Both the position numbers and the translations under genes were made by a program. Under the pieces are notes generated by a model. That model did not search any database. It saw only the letters and a program-made list of their open reading frames with translations, and was not told the DNA's origin. A DNA stretch of 64,000 nt from Nocardioides sp. CFH 31398 (GTDB lineage: Bacteria; Actinomycetota; Actinomycetes; Propionibacteriales; Nocardioidaceae): assembly GCF_022436705.1 (NCBI RefSeq), contig NZ_JAKUHT010000011.1, positions 62,001-126,000 of the forward strand, in the 5' to 3' direction. Below, piece by piece: positions 34,734 through 42,577 of the stretch (within the stretch, counting starts at the first letter, position 1; each line of letters starts with the position of its first letter).

Positions 34734-35030
34734 TCAGGGTCCCATCAGTGCCCGGCCGGGGTCGGACACGACGTACTGCGTGACCTCCCCGCCCGTGATG
34801 ACCTGCTGCTGTGCGTCGTCCGGGCCGGACCCGCGGAACGCCTCCAGGCTCGCCTCGTCGCGCCAGCGCTCGACCACCACGACGCGGTCCGGCTCCAGCG
34901 GGTCGGCGGCGAGCGAGAAGGCGAGACACCCGTCGGCGGCCCGTGCCGCTCGGACGTCGTCACGGCAGGCGTCGAGGAACTCCGCCCGGGCGTCCGGGTC
35001 GACGAGCAGGTGGCCGGTCACGAGGATCAT
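34734..35030 (-). CDS. Antibiotic biosynthesis monooxygenase domain protein
   Basis: 98-aa dimeric alpha/beta-barrel (ABM/YgiN-like). MILVTGHLLVDPDARAEFLDAC, GCLAFSLAADPLEPDRVVVVERW and DEASLEAFRGS follow the fold; members act as quinol monooxygenases or haem-related enzymes, many are unassigned. ATG 35030 was preferred as it begins at the first strand. It stands between the Mn riboswitch and the sugar transporter genes without clear linkage. Confidence 0.82.
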   Translation of the reverse strand: MILVTGHLLVDPDARAEFLDACRDDVRAARAADGCLAFSLAADPLEPDRVVVVERWRDEASLEAFRGSGPDDAQQQVITGGEVTQYVVSDPGRALMGP

Positions 35031-35079
35031 GTCCGGACCGACCACCCGTCCGCGCCGGACTCATCGCCCGGCAGCGCGG

Positions 35080-35886
35080 CTACTTGAGGCCGGAGCGCGA
35101 CAACCCTGCGACGAACCACCGCTGCAGCAGCACGAACATGACGAGCAGCGGGATGCTCGACAGCAGTGCCATGGCCATGATGCCGCCGTAGTCGGCGTCG
35201 TACGCACCCTGGAGGAACCGCAGCGCGACCGGGAGCGTGTAGAGGTCCGGGTCGCGCAGCGCGATGAGGGGCCACAGGAAGTCGTTCCACTGGGTCATGA
35301 ACGCCAGCAGCGTCATCACCGCCAGCAGCGGCCGCGACAGCGGCAGGACGACGCGTCGGAAGGCCCCGAACGTCGTGCAGCCGTCGACCTTGGCGGCGTC
35401 GACGAGCTCGTCAGGGATCGCGAGGAAGAACTGCCGGGCGAGGAAGATGCCGAGCGCGGTCGAGGCCGAGGGCAGGATGACGGCCCAGAAGAAGCCGACC
35501 AGCCCGAGCGCGGAGACGACCTGGAACTGCGGGATCATCACCGCCTGCGTCGGGATCATCAGCGTGGCGAGGACGACGACGAAGGCCGCCGTCCGGCCCG
35601 CGAACCGCAGCTTGGCGAGGGCGTAGCCGGCGAGCAGGTTGACCACCACCGACAGGACCGTGGTCAGGCCCGCGACCAGCAGCGCGTTGCCGAACCACCG
35701 CCAGATCGGGTAGGCGTCGAACAGACCCGTGAAGTTCGCCGTCGTCCACTCCGACGACCACAGCCCCGCCCCGTCGTCGAGCAGCAGGTCGCGCGGGGTG
35801 AACGCCACCACGACCATCGCGTACAGCGGCAGCGCGAACACGACCGTCACGACGGTCGCCACGAGCACGCGGACCCAGGTCGGCAT
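35080..35886 (-). CDS. Sugar ABC transporter permease (MalG type)
   Basis: Inner-membrane permease of 268 aa with six helices. The EAA loop is seen as ELVDAAKVDGCTTFGAFRRVVLPLSRP, and FMTQWNDFLWPLIAL is typical of the carbohydrate-uptake CUT1 family. ATG 35886 overlaps the stop of the partner permease gene. Third gene of a unit: binding protein, permease, permease. No ATPase gene adjoins, so a shared ATPase such as MsiK is probably used. Confidence 0.93.
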   Translation of the reverse strand: MPTWVRVLVATVVTVVFALPLYAMVVVAFTPRDLLLDDGAGLWSSEWTTANFTGLFDAYPIWRWFGNALLVAGLTTVLSVVVNLLAGYALAKLRFAGRTAAFVVVLATLMIPTQAVMIPQFQVVSALGLVGFFWAVILPSASTALGIFLARQFFLAIPDELVDAAKVDGCTTFGAFRRVVLPLSRPLLAVMTLLAFMTQWNDFLWPLIALRDPDLYTLPVALRFLQGAYDADYGGIMAMALLSSIPLLVMFVLLQRWFVAGLSRSGLK

Positions 35887-36770
35887 CAGCCCTCCACGGC
35901 GGGCTCGTGGCGGCGTTGGCCGCGCAGCTGGACCAGGGTGACAACGAGCGTCAGCAGGAACAGGACGACGCCGACGGTGGCGCCGTACCCGAAGTTCCGG
36001 GCGGGGCCGAAGCCCTGGTCGTAGGCGTAGCTGACGAGCATGGTGGTCGAGTAGCCGGGCCCACCGTTCGTCATCACGTAGACGATGTCGAAGATCTGGA
36101 ACGACCAGATGACGTTGACGACCACGAGGAAGAACGTGGTGGGCCGCAGGGTCGGCACGATCATGCGGCGCACCAGGACCCAGGGCCCGGCCCCGTCGAC
36201 CTGGGCCGCCTCGAGCATCTCGGGGTCGACGTCCTGGAGCGCGGCCAGGTAGATCAGCAGCGCGAACCCGACGCGGGTCCAGAGCACCACCAGCATCACC
36301 GAGATCATCGCGAGCGCGCCGTTGCTCTGCCACGACACCGGGCCGACGCCGAGGCCCCGCAGGACGCCGTTGACGATCCCGATCGACTCGTCGAACAGCA
36401 GCAGGCCGATGAGCGCCACCACGACGGTGCTGACCACGATGGGCAGGTAGACGATGGTGCGCGCGACGGTGCGGCCGGGCATGGCCTTGTCGAGCAGCAG
36501 CGCGATCGCCAGACCGAGGACGACGGTCAGCGGCACGGTGACGACGGTGAAGACAGCGGTGTTGAGCGCCGCCCGCCAGAACACGTCGTCGGCGAGCAGC
36601 CGGCTGAGGTTGTCGAGCCCGGTGAAGGTGCCCGGGCCGAAGGGCCGCTTGGCCTGGAAGCTGAGGACGAACGCCCACCCGAGGGGCACGAGCAGGAACA
36701 CCACGACGAGGACGGCGTTCGGGGCGAGGAACGCCCACGCCGCCCGGGTGTCGCGGTAGCGGCGGCTCAC
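35886..36770 (-). CDS. Sugar ABC transporter permease (MalF type)
   Basis: 294 aa, six membrane helices, beginning AAWAFLAPNAVLVVVFLLVPLGWAF as in UgpA/MalF-type permeases. EAA loop: EMLEAAQVDGAGPWVLVRRMIVPTLRP. The segment DIVYVMTNGGPGYSTTMLV is characteristic of CUT1 permeases. GTG 36770 overlaps the stop of the binding protein gene and its own stop overlaps the next ATG, so the three genes are translationally coupled. Confidence 0.93.
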   Translation of the reverse strand: MSRRYRDTRAAWAFLAPNAVLVVVFLLVPLGWAFVLSFQAKRPFGPGTFTGLDNLSRLLADDVFWRAALNTAVFTVVTVPLTVVLGLAIALLLDKAMPGRTVARTIVYLPIVVSTVVVALIGLLLFDESIGIVNGVLRGLGVGPVSWQSNGALAMISVMLVVLWTRVGFALLIYLAALQDVDPEMLEAAQVDGAGPWVLVRRMIVPTLRPTTFFLVVVNVIWSFQIFDIVYVMTNGGPGYSTTMLVSYAYDQGFGPARNFGYGATVGVVLFLLTLVVTLVQLRGQRRHEPAVEG

Positions 36771-38128
36771 GACGCCGCCTCGTTCAGCGTGGCGGTCGCG
36801 TCGACACGCTCCGCGATGGCGTCGAGGGTGTCGGCGACCGAGGCGTCGCCGAGGAAGCACTGCTCGAGCTCGTTGGCGAGCACCGTGTTGACCTCCGCGA
36901 ACGTCGGGGTGGTGACGTCGGCGACGTCGCGGTCGGTGATGGTCCGGATCTGGTCGGAGTAGACCTCCATGAGGTCCGGGGAGAGGGCGAAGTCGAGGCC
37001 GCGCTCCAGCAGCGACGTCCGCGTGGGCAGGAGCACCCCCTCGGCGCAGAACGTCGCCATCTGCTCGGGGGCGACCATGTAGGTGAGGAACTCCGCGGCC
37101 AGCTCGGGGTTCGTCGCGTCGGCGTTCGCGACCAGCGCGTTCCCGCCCAGCTCCGAGGAGCGGCGGGCGTCCTGCGGCTGGAAGGTCGCGCCGTACGCGA
37201 ACCGGTCACCGACGGTCTCGGAGAAGGCGGGCAGCAGGAAGTTGCCCGCGAACACCATGGACAGCCGCCCGGAGGTGAAGAGGGCGTCGGGCAGCGTCGT
37301 GGCCTTGGTCGACGTCGCCGGGGGCACCCAGCCGCGCTCGAAGAAGGAGCGGGTGAACTCGAGCGCCCGCGCCCCGGGGCCGTCGGCGCCGCCGTCGGTC
37401 AGGGCGGCGGAGCCGAGGTCGGGGGTGTAGAGCTGGCCGCCGGCCTCGAAGAGCCAGGTCAGCCAGCGGAAGGCCCCGAACTCCTGCCAGTTCACCGCGA
37501 AGGGCGCCCGCCCGGTGCCGTCGGCCTCGGCGGCGTCGCGCAGACGGTCGGCGACCTCGCCGAACTCCTCCCACGACCACGCGTCCTCGCCCCGGTCGGG
37601 CACCGTGATCCCCGCCGCGTCGAAGACGTCGCGCCGGTAGAGCAGCGCGGAGGTGTCCACGTGCTGGGGGACGCCGTACACGCGGTCGCCGCTGCTGACC
37701 GCCCCCATGTAGGCCGGGGAGACGTCGCGGGCGAGCTCGGCGGTGGCGTCGGTGATGTCGAGGAGCTGGCCGGTGCCGGAGTAGAGGCCCATCGTCGGGT
37801 AGTCGACGCGGAAGACGTCCGGTGCCGTGCCGGCGAGGAGGCCGGAGTCCACCGCGGTCAGCGCCTCGGCGAACGGGACGTACGTGACGTCGACGGTCAC
37901 GCCCCGCGCCTCGGAGAACCGTCGGGCCAGCTCGACGTACAGGTCGGCCTCGACGTCGGTGCCGTAGACCTGCATCGTCAACCGGTCGCGACCCCCGGGC
38001 GTGGTGCTGGACACGCGCTCGGTGAGCCCGGCGCACCCGGCGAGCGGCACCAGCCCGGCGACGGCGGCGCCGCGCAGCACGGCCCGCCGGCCCAGCGGGC
38101 GGCTCGCGAGGGGCGGGACGGGGCTCAT
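36767..38128 (-). CDS. Sugar ABC transporter solute-binding lipoprotein
   Basis: 453 aa, family-1 extracellular binding protein. An arginine pair (GRRAVLRGAAV) precedes a hydrophobic segment and the lipobox VPLAGC, so Tat or Sec export and lipid anchoring are possible. Mature part: LTMQVYGTDVEADLYVELARRFSEA, PDVFRVDYPTMGLYSGTGQLLDIT and RVYGVPQHVDTSALLYRRDVFDAAG, the usual hinge and ligand regions. First gene of the transporter unit. Ligand not predictable; probably an oligosaccharide or glycoside. Confidence 0.93.
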   Translation of the reverse strand: MSPVPPLASRPLGRRAVLRGAAVAGLVPLAGCAGLTERVSSTTPGGRDRLTMQVYGTDVEADLYVELARRFSEARGVTVDVTYVPFAEALTAVDSGLLAGTAPDVFRVDYPTMGLYSGTGQLLDITDATAELARDVSPAYMGAVSSGDRVYGVPQHVDTSALLYRRDVFDAAGITVPDRGEDAWSWEEFGEVADRLRDAAEADGTGRAPFAVNWQEFGAFRWLTWLFEAGGQLYTPDLGSAALTDGGADGPGARALEFTRSFFERGWVPPATSTKATTLPDALFTSGRLSMVFAGNFLLPAFSETVGDRFAYGATFQPQDARRSSELGGNALVANADATNPELAAEFLTYMVAPEQMATFCAEGVLLPTRTSLLERGLDFALSPDLMEVYSDQIRTITDRDVADVTTPTFAEVNTVLANELEQCFLGDASVADTLDAIAERVDATATLNEAAS

Positions 38129-38165
38129 GGGGTGCGCGGTACCCCTCCCTGTGCGGCCGAGACGC

Positions 38166-39020
38166 TCACACCGTCACGGCGACCACACCGGCGACGGTCA
38201 CCCCGATGCCCGCCCACCGTAGGCCGTCGACCCGCTCGCCGCCCGCGAAGCGCGCCCACAGGATCGTCACGACGGGGTGGGTGGCCGCGAGCACGGCGAC
38301 CAGGACGAGCGCGCCGTACGTCGACGACAGGGCGTAGGCGCCGTCGCCCACCACGACCACCAGGCCCAGCGCCAGGAGCCGGGCGACGTCGCGGCGCACC
38401 AGCGGGACGGCGGGCTCCGAGGCCACCCGGGACGCCACGACGACGCCGAGCCCGATCAGGGTGATCGCGGCCAGCCGTGCGAGCAGGAGGGCCCACGGCA
38501 CGCTGGCCGCGCTCGCCTCGGCCATGAGCACGAAGTAGGCGCCGAAGCCCACGCCCGCCACGAGCCCGTAGCCGAGGCTGGTGGCGTCGAGACCGCGCCG
38601 CGCGCCACCGGTCCCGGGCTCGCGGGAGGCGAGCACCAGGCCGCCCACCACCAGCAGGAGGCCGACGACGCGCCACGGGCCCGGGACCGACCCCGCGACC
38701 AGGCCGACGGCGAGCGGGACGACGGGCGAGACCGCGGACGCGGGCGCCACGAGCCCGGCCTGGCCCACCGCCAGGCCGCGGTACAGCGACGCGATGGCGA
38801 TCGCCTCGGCCACGCCGGCGAGCAGGCCGGTCCCGACGATCCCGCGCGGCAGCGCGCCGCCCACGGCGACGACGACCAGGAGCAGGACGGTGGTCGCCGC
38901 GGCCTGGGAGACCAGCAGCACGCGCAGCGCGCCGAGCCGGGCCGACAGCCGACCGCCGAGGTAGTCGCTGGTGCCCCAGCCGAGGCTGGAGACGAGCGCG
39001 AGGACGGGACCGAGGACCAC
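38166..39020 (-). CDS. EamA/DMT family transporter
   Basis: 284 aa with ten predicted membrane helices in two EamA repeats (residues 5-130 and 150-282). LGWGTSDYLGGRLSARLGALRVL and ASLYRGLAVGQAGLVAPASAVSPVVPL belong to the first, YALSSTYGALVLVAVLAATHPVVTILWARFAGGERV to the second. Members export amino acids or other metabolites. GTG start; 14 bases downstream of the oxidoreductase gene, likely the same transcript. Confidence 0.9.
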   Translation of the reverse strand: MVLGPVLALVSSLGWGTSDYLGGRLSARLGALRVLLVSQAAATTVLLLVVVAVGGALPRGIVGTGLLAGVAEAIAIASLYRGLAVGQAGLVAPASAVSPVVPLAVGLVAGSVPGPWRVVGLLLVVGGLVLASREPGTGGARRGLDATSLGYGLVAGVGFGAYFVLMAEASAASVPWALLLARLAAITLIGLGVVVASRVASEPAVPLVRRDVARLLALGLVVVVGDGAYALSSTYGALVLVAVLAATHPVVTILWARFAGGERVDGLRWAGIGVTVAGVVAVTV

Positions 39021-39034
39021 TGGTCGGACCGCCG

Positions 39035-40189
39035 TCAGACCACGTGCAGCTCGGGACGGGCGGCGTCCGCGTCGAAGCGGTCGACCGAGAGGGCGGAGAC
39101 GTCGACGGCCGGCGTCCGACCGAGGACGAGGTCGGCCACCACCTCGCCGACGGCCGGCGCCATGAGGAAGCCGTGGCCGGAGAACCCGGTGGCGTACAGG
39201 AAGCGGGACGGGTCCCCGGGGCGGTCCGCCTCCCCGATCAGGGCGTTGTGGTCAGGGCTCATCTCGTACAGCCCGGCCCACCCGATGCCGATGGCCGACT
39301 CGGCCAGCGCCGGCGTGCGACGCTCTACGGCCTCGCCGAGCTCCTCCAGCCACGCCTCGTCGCGGCGTGCGTCGTCGGTCCACTCGTCGGTGCGGTCCGG
39401 CAGGCCCATGAGCAGGCCCCCACCCTCCCGGTGGAAGTAGTAGCTCGACGAGTGCTCGATGGTGAACGGCGTCGCGGGGTCGAGACCCGGCAGGGGACCG
39501 GTGAGGGCCACGTGCCGTCGCAGCCCGGCGACCGGCAGGTCGACCCCGGCCCAGGCGGCGACGCGGGCCGACCACGCGCCGGTCGCGCAGACCACGGTGT
39601 CCGTGACGATCGGGCCCGCCTCGGTCGCCACGGCGGTGATCGCCCCGTCGACGACCTCGATGCCGGTCGCGGCGCACCCCGGGCGGATCCGCACCCCCTG
39701 CCGGCGCGCTGACGCCGCGTACCCGGCGACCACGGCCTCGGGTGTGCAGTGCCCGGCGCGCGGGGACAGCACCCCGCCGAGCAGACCCTCGGGCGAGACC
39801 AGGGGCGAGGCGGCCACCGTCTCGGCGACCGACAGCTCGCGCACCTCGAGACCGAGCGCCCGCTGCACGGGCGCCGCGGCCGCGAAGGTGTCGAGCGCGG
39901 CGGGGGAGTCGAGGAGGAACAGGTAGCCGACCCGGTGCAGGTCGATCTCCTGGCCGTGGTCGGCGGCGAAGCGCTCGTAGGCCTCCAGGCTCCGCAGGCC
40001 GAGCTCGACGTTCAGGGCGTCGGTGAACATCGCCCGCACGCCGCCCGCGGCTCGGCAGGTCGAGCCCTCGCCGAGGCTGCCGCGCTCGACGACGACCACG
40101 TCGCTCAGCCCGGCGCGGGCGAGGTGGTGGGCGGTGCTGAGCCCGACGACCCCGCCGCCGAGGACGACGACGGACGCGTGCTCGGTCAT
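39035..40189 (-). CDS. FAD-dependent oxidoreductase (DAO/SoxB type)
   Basis: 384 aa, D-amino-acid-oxidase/sarcosine-oxidase-beta-like. FAD loop VVVLGGGVVGLSTAHHLARAG at residues 6-26 with the acidic partner VVVVERGSLGEGSTCRAAGG; the latter Ser-Thr-Cys-Arg segment is where some members bind FAD covalently or contact the flavin. C-terminal FLYATGFSGHGFLMAPAVGEVVADLVLG is the typical FAD-closing motif. Probably oxidises an N-methyl or secondary amino acid. GAGACT six bases before the ATG suggests a leaderless start. Confidence 0.9.
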   Translation of the reverse strand: MTEHASVVVLGGGVVGLSTAHHLARAGLSDVVVVERGSLGEGSTCRAAGGVRAMFTDALNVELGLRSLEAYERFAADHGQEIDLHRVGYLFLLDSPAALDTFAAAAPVQRALGLEVRELSVAETVAASPLVSPEGLLGGVLSPRAGHCTPEAVVAGYAASARRQGVRIRPGCAATGIEVVDGAITAVATEAGPIVTDTVVCATGAWSARVAAWAGVDLPVAGLRRHVALTGPLPGLDPATPFTIEHSSSYYFHREGGGLLMGLPDRTDEWTDDARRDEAWLEELGEAVERRTPALAESAIGIGWAGLYEMSPDHNALIGEADRPGDPSRFLYATGFSGHGFLMAPAVGEVVADLVLGRTPAVDVSALSVDRFDADAARPELHVV

Positions 40190-40220
40190 GGCCGGAGTCT
40201 CGCAGGCCCTCCGCGGTGGC

Positions 40221-40682
40221 TCAGGCGGGCGGGGGCAGGATCAGGCAGCTGGACGTCGCGTGCGCGAGCAGGCGGCCCGAGGCGTCCTCGAGGCGCGCCT
40301 GGGCCAGGGCCGTGCGCCGGCCGCGCTGGAGGAGGGAGCCGACCGCGCGGACCCGCCCGGTGTCGACGGTGATGCCGCGCAGGAACTTCAGGGTCAGGTC
40401 CAGCGAGGTGTACGTCTCGCCCGGCGCCAGGGTCGAGTGGACGGAGCAGGCGCAGGCGGTGTCCAGCAGGGTGGCGTGCACCCCGCCGTGGACGCTCCCG
40501 ATCGGGTTGTAGTGCTGCGGGCCGGGGACGAGCGACACCGCGACCGAGCCCTCCTCGAGGATCTCCATGTCCACCATGCCCATCAGGGTGGAGATGCCGG
40601 GCGCGGGGACGTGGCCGTCCACCACCGCCCGCAGCTGCTGCATGCCGGTCATCGTGGACGGGTCGACGGAGGGCGCGCTCAT
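40221..40682 (-). CDS. PaaI-type hotdog thioesterase
   Basis: 153 aa. Hotdog fold with the PaaI signature NPIGSVHGGVHATLLDTACACSVHS, then TSLDLTLKFLRGITVDTGRVRAVG. Hydrolyses an acyl-CoA, perhaps aromatic. ATG 40682 follows a GAGG site; longer in-frame starts (GTG 40703, TTG 40718) run through the operator shared with the divergent HxlR gene. Control by that regulator is likely. Confidence 0.9.
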   Translation of the reverse strand: MSAPSVDPSTMTGMQQLRAVVDGHVPAPGISTLMGMVDMEILEEGSVAVSLVPGPQHYNPIGSVHGGVHATLLDTACACSVHSTLAPGETYTSLDLTLKFLRGITVDTGRVRAVGSLLQRGRRTALAQARLEDASGRLLAHATSSCLILPPPA

Positions 40683-40704
40683 GGCGTCAGCCTCGGTGGT
40701 CACG

Positions 40705-40729
40705 CCTGAGTCTGTCAAATGGACTCAGG
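40705..40729. promoter_or_regulatory. Inverted-repeat operator between thioesterase and HxlR genes
   Basis: Perfect 8-bp arms cctgagtc (40705-40712) and gactcagg (40722-40729) with a nine-base spacer. It borders the -10 element of the HxlR gene at 40730 and covers the thioesterase upstream region, an ideal place for autoregulation and control of the divergent gene. Confidence 0.75.
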
Positions 40730-40735
40730 TAGGCT
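40730..40735 (+). promoter_or_regulatory. Leaderless -10 element of the HxlR gene
   Basis: TAGGCT ends six bases before ATG 40742, abutting the inverted repeat. Confidence 0.6.
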
Positions 40736-40741
40736 CCGTCC

Positions 40742-41254
40742 ATGGACGCACCTCCCGCCCTGGAGTGGTCGACCGCGAACTGCCAGGTCGAGCGCGTGAT
40801 GGCGCTGCTCGGGCACAGCGGCGTCGTGGTCGTCGTGCGGGAGGTGATCAACGGCGTACGTCGCTTCGACGACATGCGTCGCCACGCCGGGCTGTCGCGC
40901 CAGGTGCTCACCGACCGCCTGGCCCTGCTCGTCGACCACGGGCTGCTGCGCCGGGTGCCGTACCGCGACGAGGGGAGCAGAGAGCGGCACGAGTACCGGC
41001 TCACCGAGAAGGGATTCGAGCTGTACCCGACCCTCGTCGCGCTCGCCGACTTCGGCGCCCGCTGGTACGCCGACGCCGAGGGGCCCGCGACCACGCTGCA
41101 GCACCGGGACTGCGGGGCACCGGTGCACCCGGTCGTCGAGTGCGCGCGCGGCCACCGGGTCGACGACCCGCGCGACGTCGTCCCCGCGCCCGGGCCGGGC
41201 GCCCGGCGCGTGGTGCCCTCCGGGCCGGCGGCGGGCGGGGGCGGGGCGTCGTGA
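40742..41254 (+). CDS. HxlR-family transcriptional regulator
   Basis: 170 aa. Winged helix with CQVERVMALLGHSGVVVVVREVINGVRRFDDMRRH, then LSRQVLTDRLALLVDHGLLRRVPYRDEG and EYRLTEKGFELYPTLVAL, the HxlR pattern. A Cys near the N-terminus (residue 14) is where redox-sensing members carry their reactive thiol. After residue 115 there is a Pro/Gly-rich tail with two Cys-x-His-like clusters. Its stop overlaps the next gene. Likely binds the inverted repeat at 40705-40729. Confidence 0.9.
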   Translation: MDAPPALEWSTANCQVERVMALLGHSGVVVVVREVINGVRRFDDMRRHAGLSRQVLTDRLALLVDHGLLRRVPYRDEGSRERHEYRLTEKGFELYPTLVALADFGARWYADAEGPATTLQHRDCGAPVHPVVECARGHRVDDPRDVVPAPGPGARRVVPSGPAAGGGGAS

Positions 41255-41853
41255 TCGGTGACCGCTGGGGCGTCACCGAGGCGGAGGTCGCCCGCCGCTA
41301 CCCCTGCGACGACCTGCGCCGCGGCAGCGGCCGCCCCGCGCTCGAGGTCTGGCGGGGCGTCGACGTCGCCGCGCCGCCGGACGTGGTGTGGCCCTGGGTG
41401 ACGCAGGTGCGCGCGGCGCCGTACTCCTACGACCTCGTCGACAACCTGGGCCGGCGTTCGCCGCGCCGCCTGCTCAGCCTGCCGGAGCCCCGGCCGGGGG
41501 AGCCCTTCACCTCGGCCTTCGGCCGGGGCCAGGGCGAGGTGCTCGCGGTCGAGCGCGGGGTCGCCCTCACGGGCCGGATCCTCGGTGCGCTGATGTCGTA
41601 CGTCGTGGTGCCCGACGGCCCGGGGCGCTCGCGGCTGCTGCTCAAGATCGTCATGGAGCACGGCCGGGCGATCGCCCCGCTCGTCTCCGTCGGCGACCTG
41701 GTGATGGCGCGCAAGCAGCTGCTCACGCTCGCGGGCCTCGCCGAGTCGACCAGGGAGTCGACCGGGGAGTCGACCGGGGAGTCGACCGGGGGGCAGGGGG
41801 TTCCGCCGACCCGGACCGCCGTGGTCGACTCGCGCGATGAGCACGACCAGTGA
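41251..41853 (+). CDS. SRPBCC (polyketide cyclase-like) protein
   Basis: 200 aa, START/Bet v1-like lipid or ligand-binding fold: ALEVWRGVDVAAPPDVVWPWVTQVRAAPYSYD, then a central YVVVPDGPGRSRLLLKIVME strand pair and a long C-terminal helix. The tail contains the repeated ESTG tetrapeptide coded by a 12-bp tandem repeat. GTG overlaps the HxlR stop, so it is co-expressed with the regulator. Ligand unknown. Confidence 0.8.
   Translation: MIGDRWGVTEAEVARRYPCDDLRRGSGRPALEVWRGVDVAAPPDVVWPWVTQVRAAPYSYDLVDNLGRRSPRRLLSLPEPRPGEPFTSAFGRGQGEVLAVERGVALTGRILGALMSYVVVPDGPGRSRLLLKIVMEHGRAIAPLVSVGDLVMARKQLLTLAGLAESTRESTGESTGESTGGQGVPPTRTAVVDSRDEHDQ
41743..41790 (+). repeat. 12-bp tandem repeat, four units
   Basis: Four copies of gagtcgaccggg (the first with one change) in frame in the SRPBCC gene, encoding ESTR/ESTG units. 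Array length can change without frameshift. Confidence 0.85.
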
Positions 41854-42445
41854 GGCGGTGAGGTGGGAGACCCACCCGGTGACCCCGGACCGCTTCGAGG
41901 ACTTCGCCGACGTCGTCAACCCGAACCGTCGGGCCACCCACTGCTGGTGCCTGTCGCACCGTCTGCGGGCCCCGCAGATCGAGGAGCTCGGGGGTGGCAG
42001 CCGCGAGCGGGCGGCGCGGGCGCTCGGGCGGCCCGGCGTCCACGGCGACCATCCACCGGGCGTGGTGACCTACGCCGACGGCGTGCCCGTCGGCTGGTGC
42101 AGCCTCGGCCCCCGCGCCGACAACCCCCGCCTGGTGGCCTCCCGGGTGATCCGTCCCGTCGACGACGTCGCGGTCTGGACGATCATCTGCGTGGTGGTCC
42201 GCAGCGGTCACCGACGGCGCGGCGTGACCACGCGGTCGATCGAGGGCGCGGTCGCGTGGGCGGCGTCCGAGGGCGCCCCCGCGGTGGAGGCCCACCCCGT
42301 CGACGCGGTTTCCGACAGGATCGACCTCACGATGGCGTTCGTCGGCACCGTGACGATGTTCGAGCGTGCGGGCTTCCGGGTGGTGGGCACCACGGAGGCC
42401 ACCGGGAGCGGCCGGCCGCGCGTGGTCGTCCGCCGCGACTGCTGA
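41837..42445 (+). CDS. GNAT family N-acetyltransferase
   Basis: 202 aa. PVGWCSLGPRADNPRL, then the acetyl-CoA-binding segment WTIICVVVRSGHRRRGVTTRSIEGAVAWAASEGA (Arg-x2-Gly-x-like loop) and a C-terminal MFERAGFRVVGTTEATGSGRPRVVVRRDC strand. HCWCLSHR near residue 35 recalls the family in which Cys residues precede the fold. The start overlaps the end of the SRPBCC gene by 17 bases. A hairpin terminator follows directly. Substrate unknown. Confidence 0.85.
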   Translation: MSTTSEAVRWETHPVTPDRFEDFADVVNPNRRATHCWCLSHRLRAPQIEELGGGSRERAARALGRPGVHGDHPPGVVTYADGVPVGWCSLGPRADNPRLVASRVIRPVDDVAVWTIICVVVRSGHRRRGVTTRSIEGAVAWAASEGAPAVEAHPVDAVSDRIDLTMAFVGTVTMFERAGFRVVGTTEATGSGRPRVVVRRDC

Positions 42446-42446
42446 C

Positions 42447-42464
42447 GGCACGGGGGCCCGTGCC
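42447..42464 (+). terminator. Terminator between the GNAT gene and the Kai operon
   Basis: Perfect 8-bp arms ggcacggg/cccgtgcc separated by gg, directly after the GNAT stop. It isolates the following operon from upstream transcription. Confidence 0.6.
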
Positions 42465-42510
42465 CGTCCGGGGCGCGGCGATTGTGAGGGTCTCGCGGGG
42501 GGTTTGCCAC

Positions 42511-42516
42511 TAGAGT
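42511..42516 (+). promoter_or_regulatory. -10 element of the Kai-type operon
   Basis: TAGAGT, 61 bases before the kaiC GTG. It predicts a leader of about 55 nt bearing GGAGGA (42568-42573) five bases ahead of the start. No clear -35 at normal spacing. Confidence 0.45.
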
Positions 42517-42577
42517 GAGGCTCGCCTCTCCCTCCCCGGCCACCCGGTCCGAGCCAGGAGAGCTCTCGGAGGACGGA

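Noticed and set aside
42515..42577. Longer KaiC start 21 codons upstream
   Set aside because: That GTG overlaps the TAGAGT -10 element and lacks a ribosome binding site, whereas GTG 42578 follows GGAGGA.
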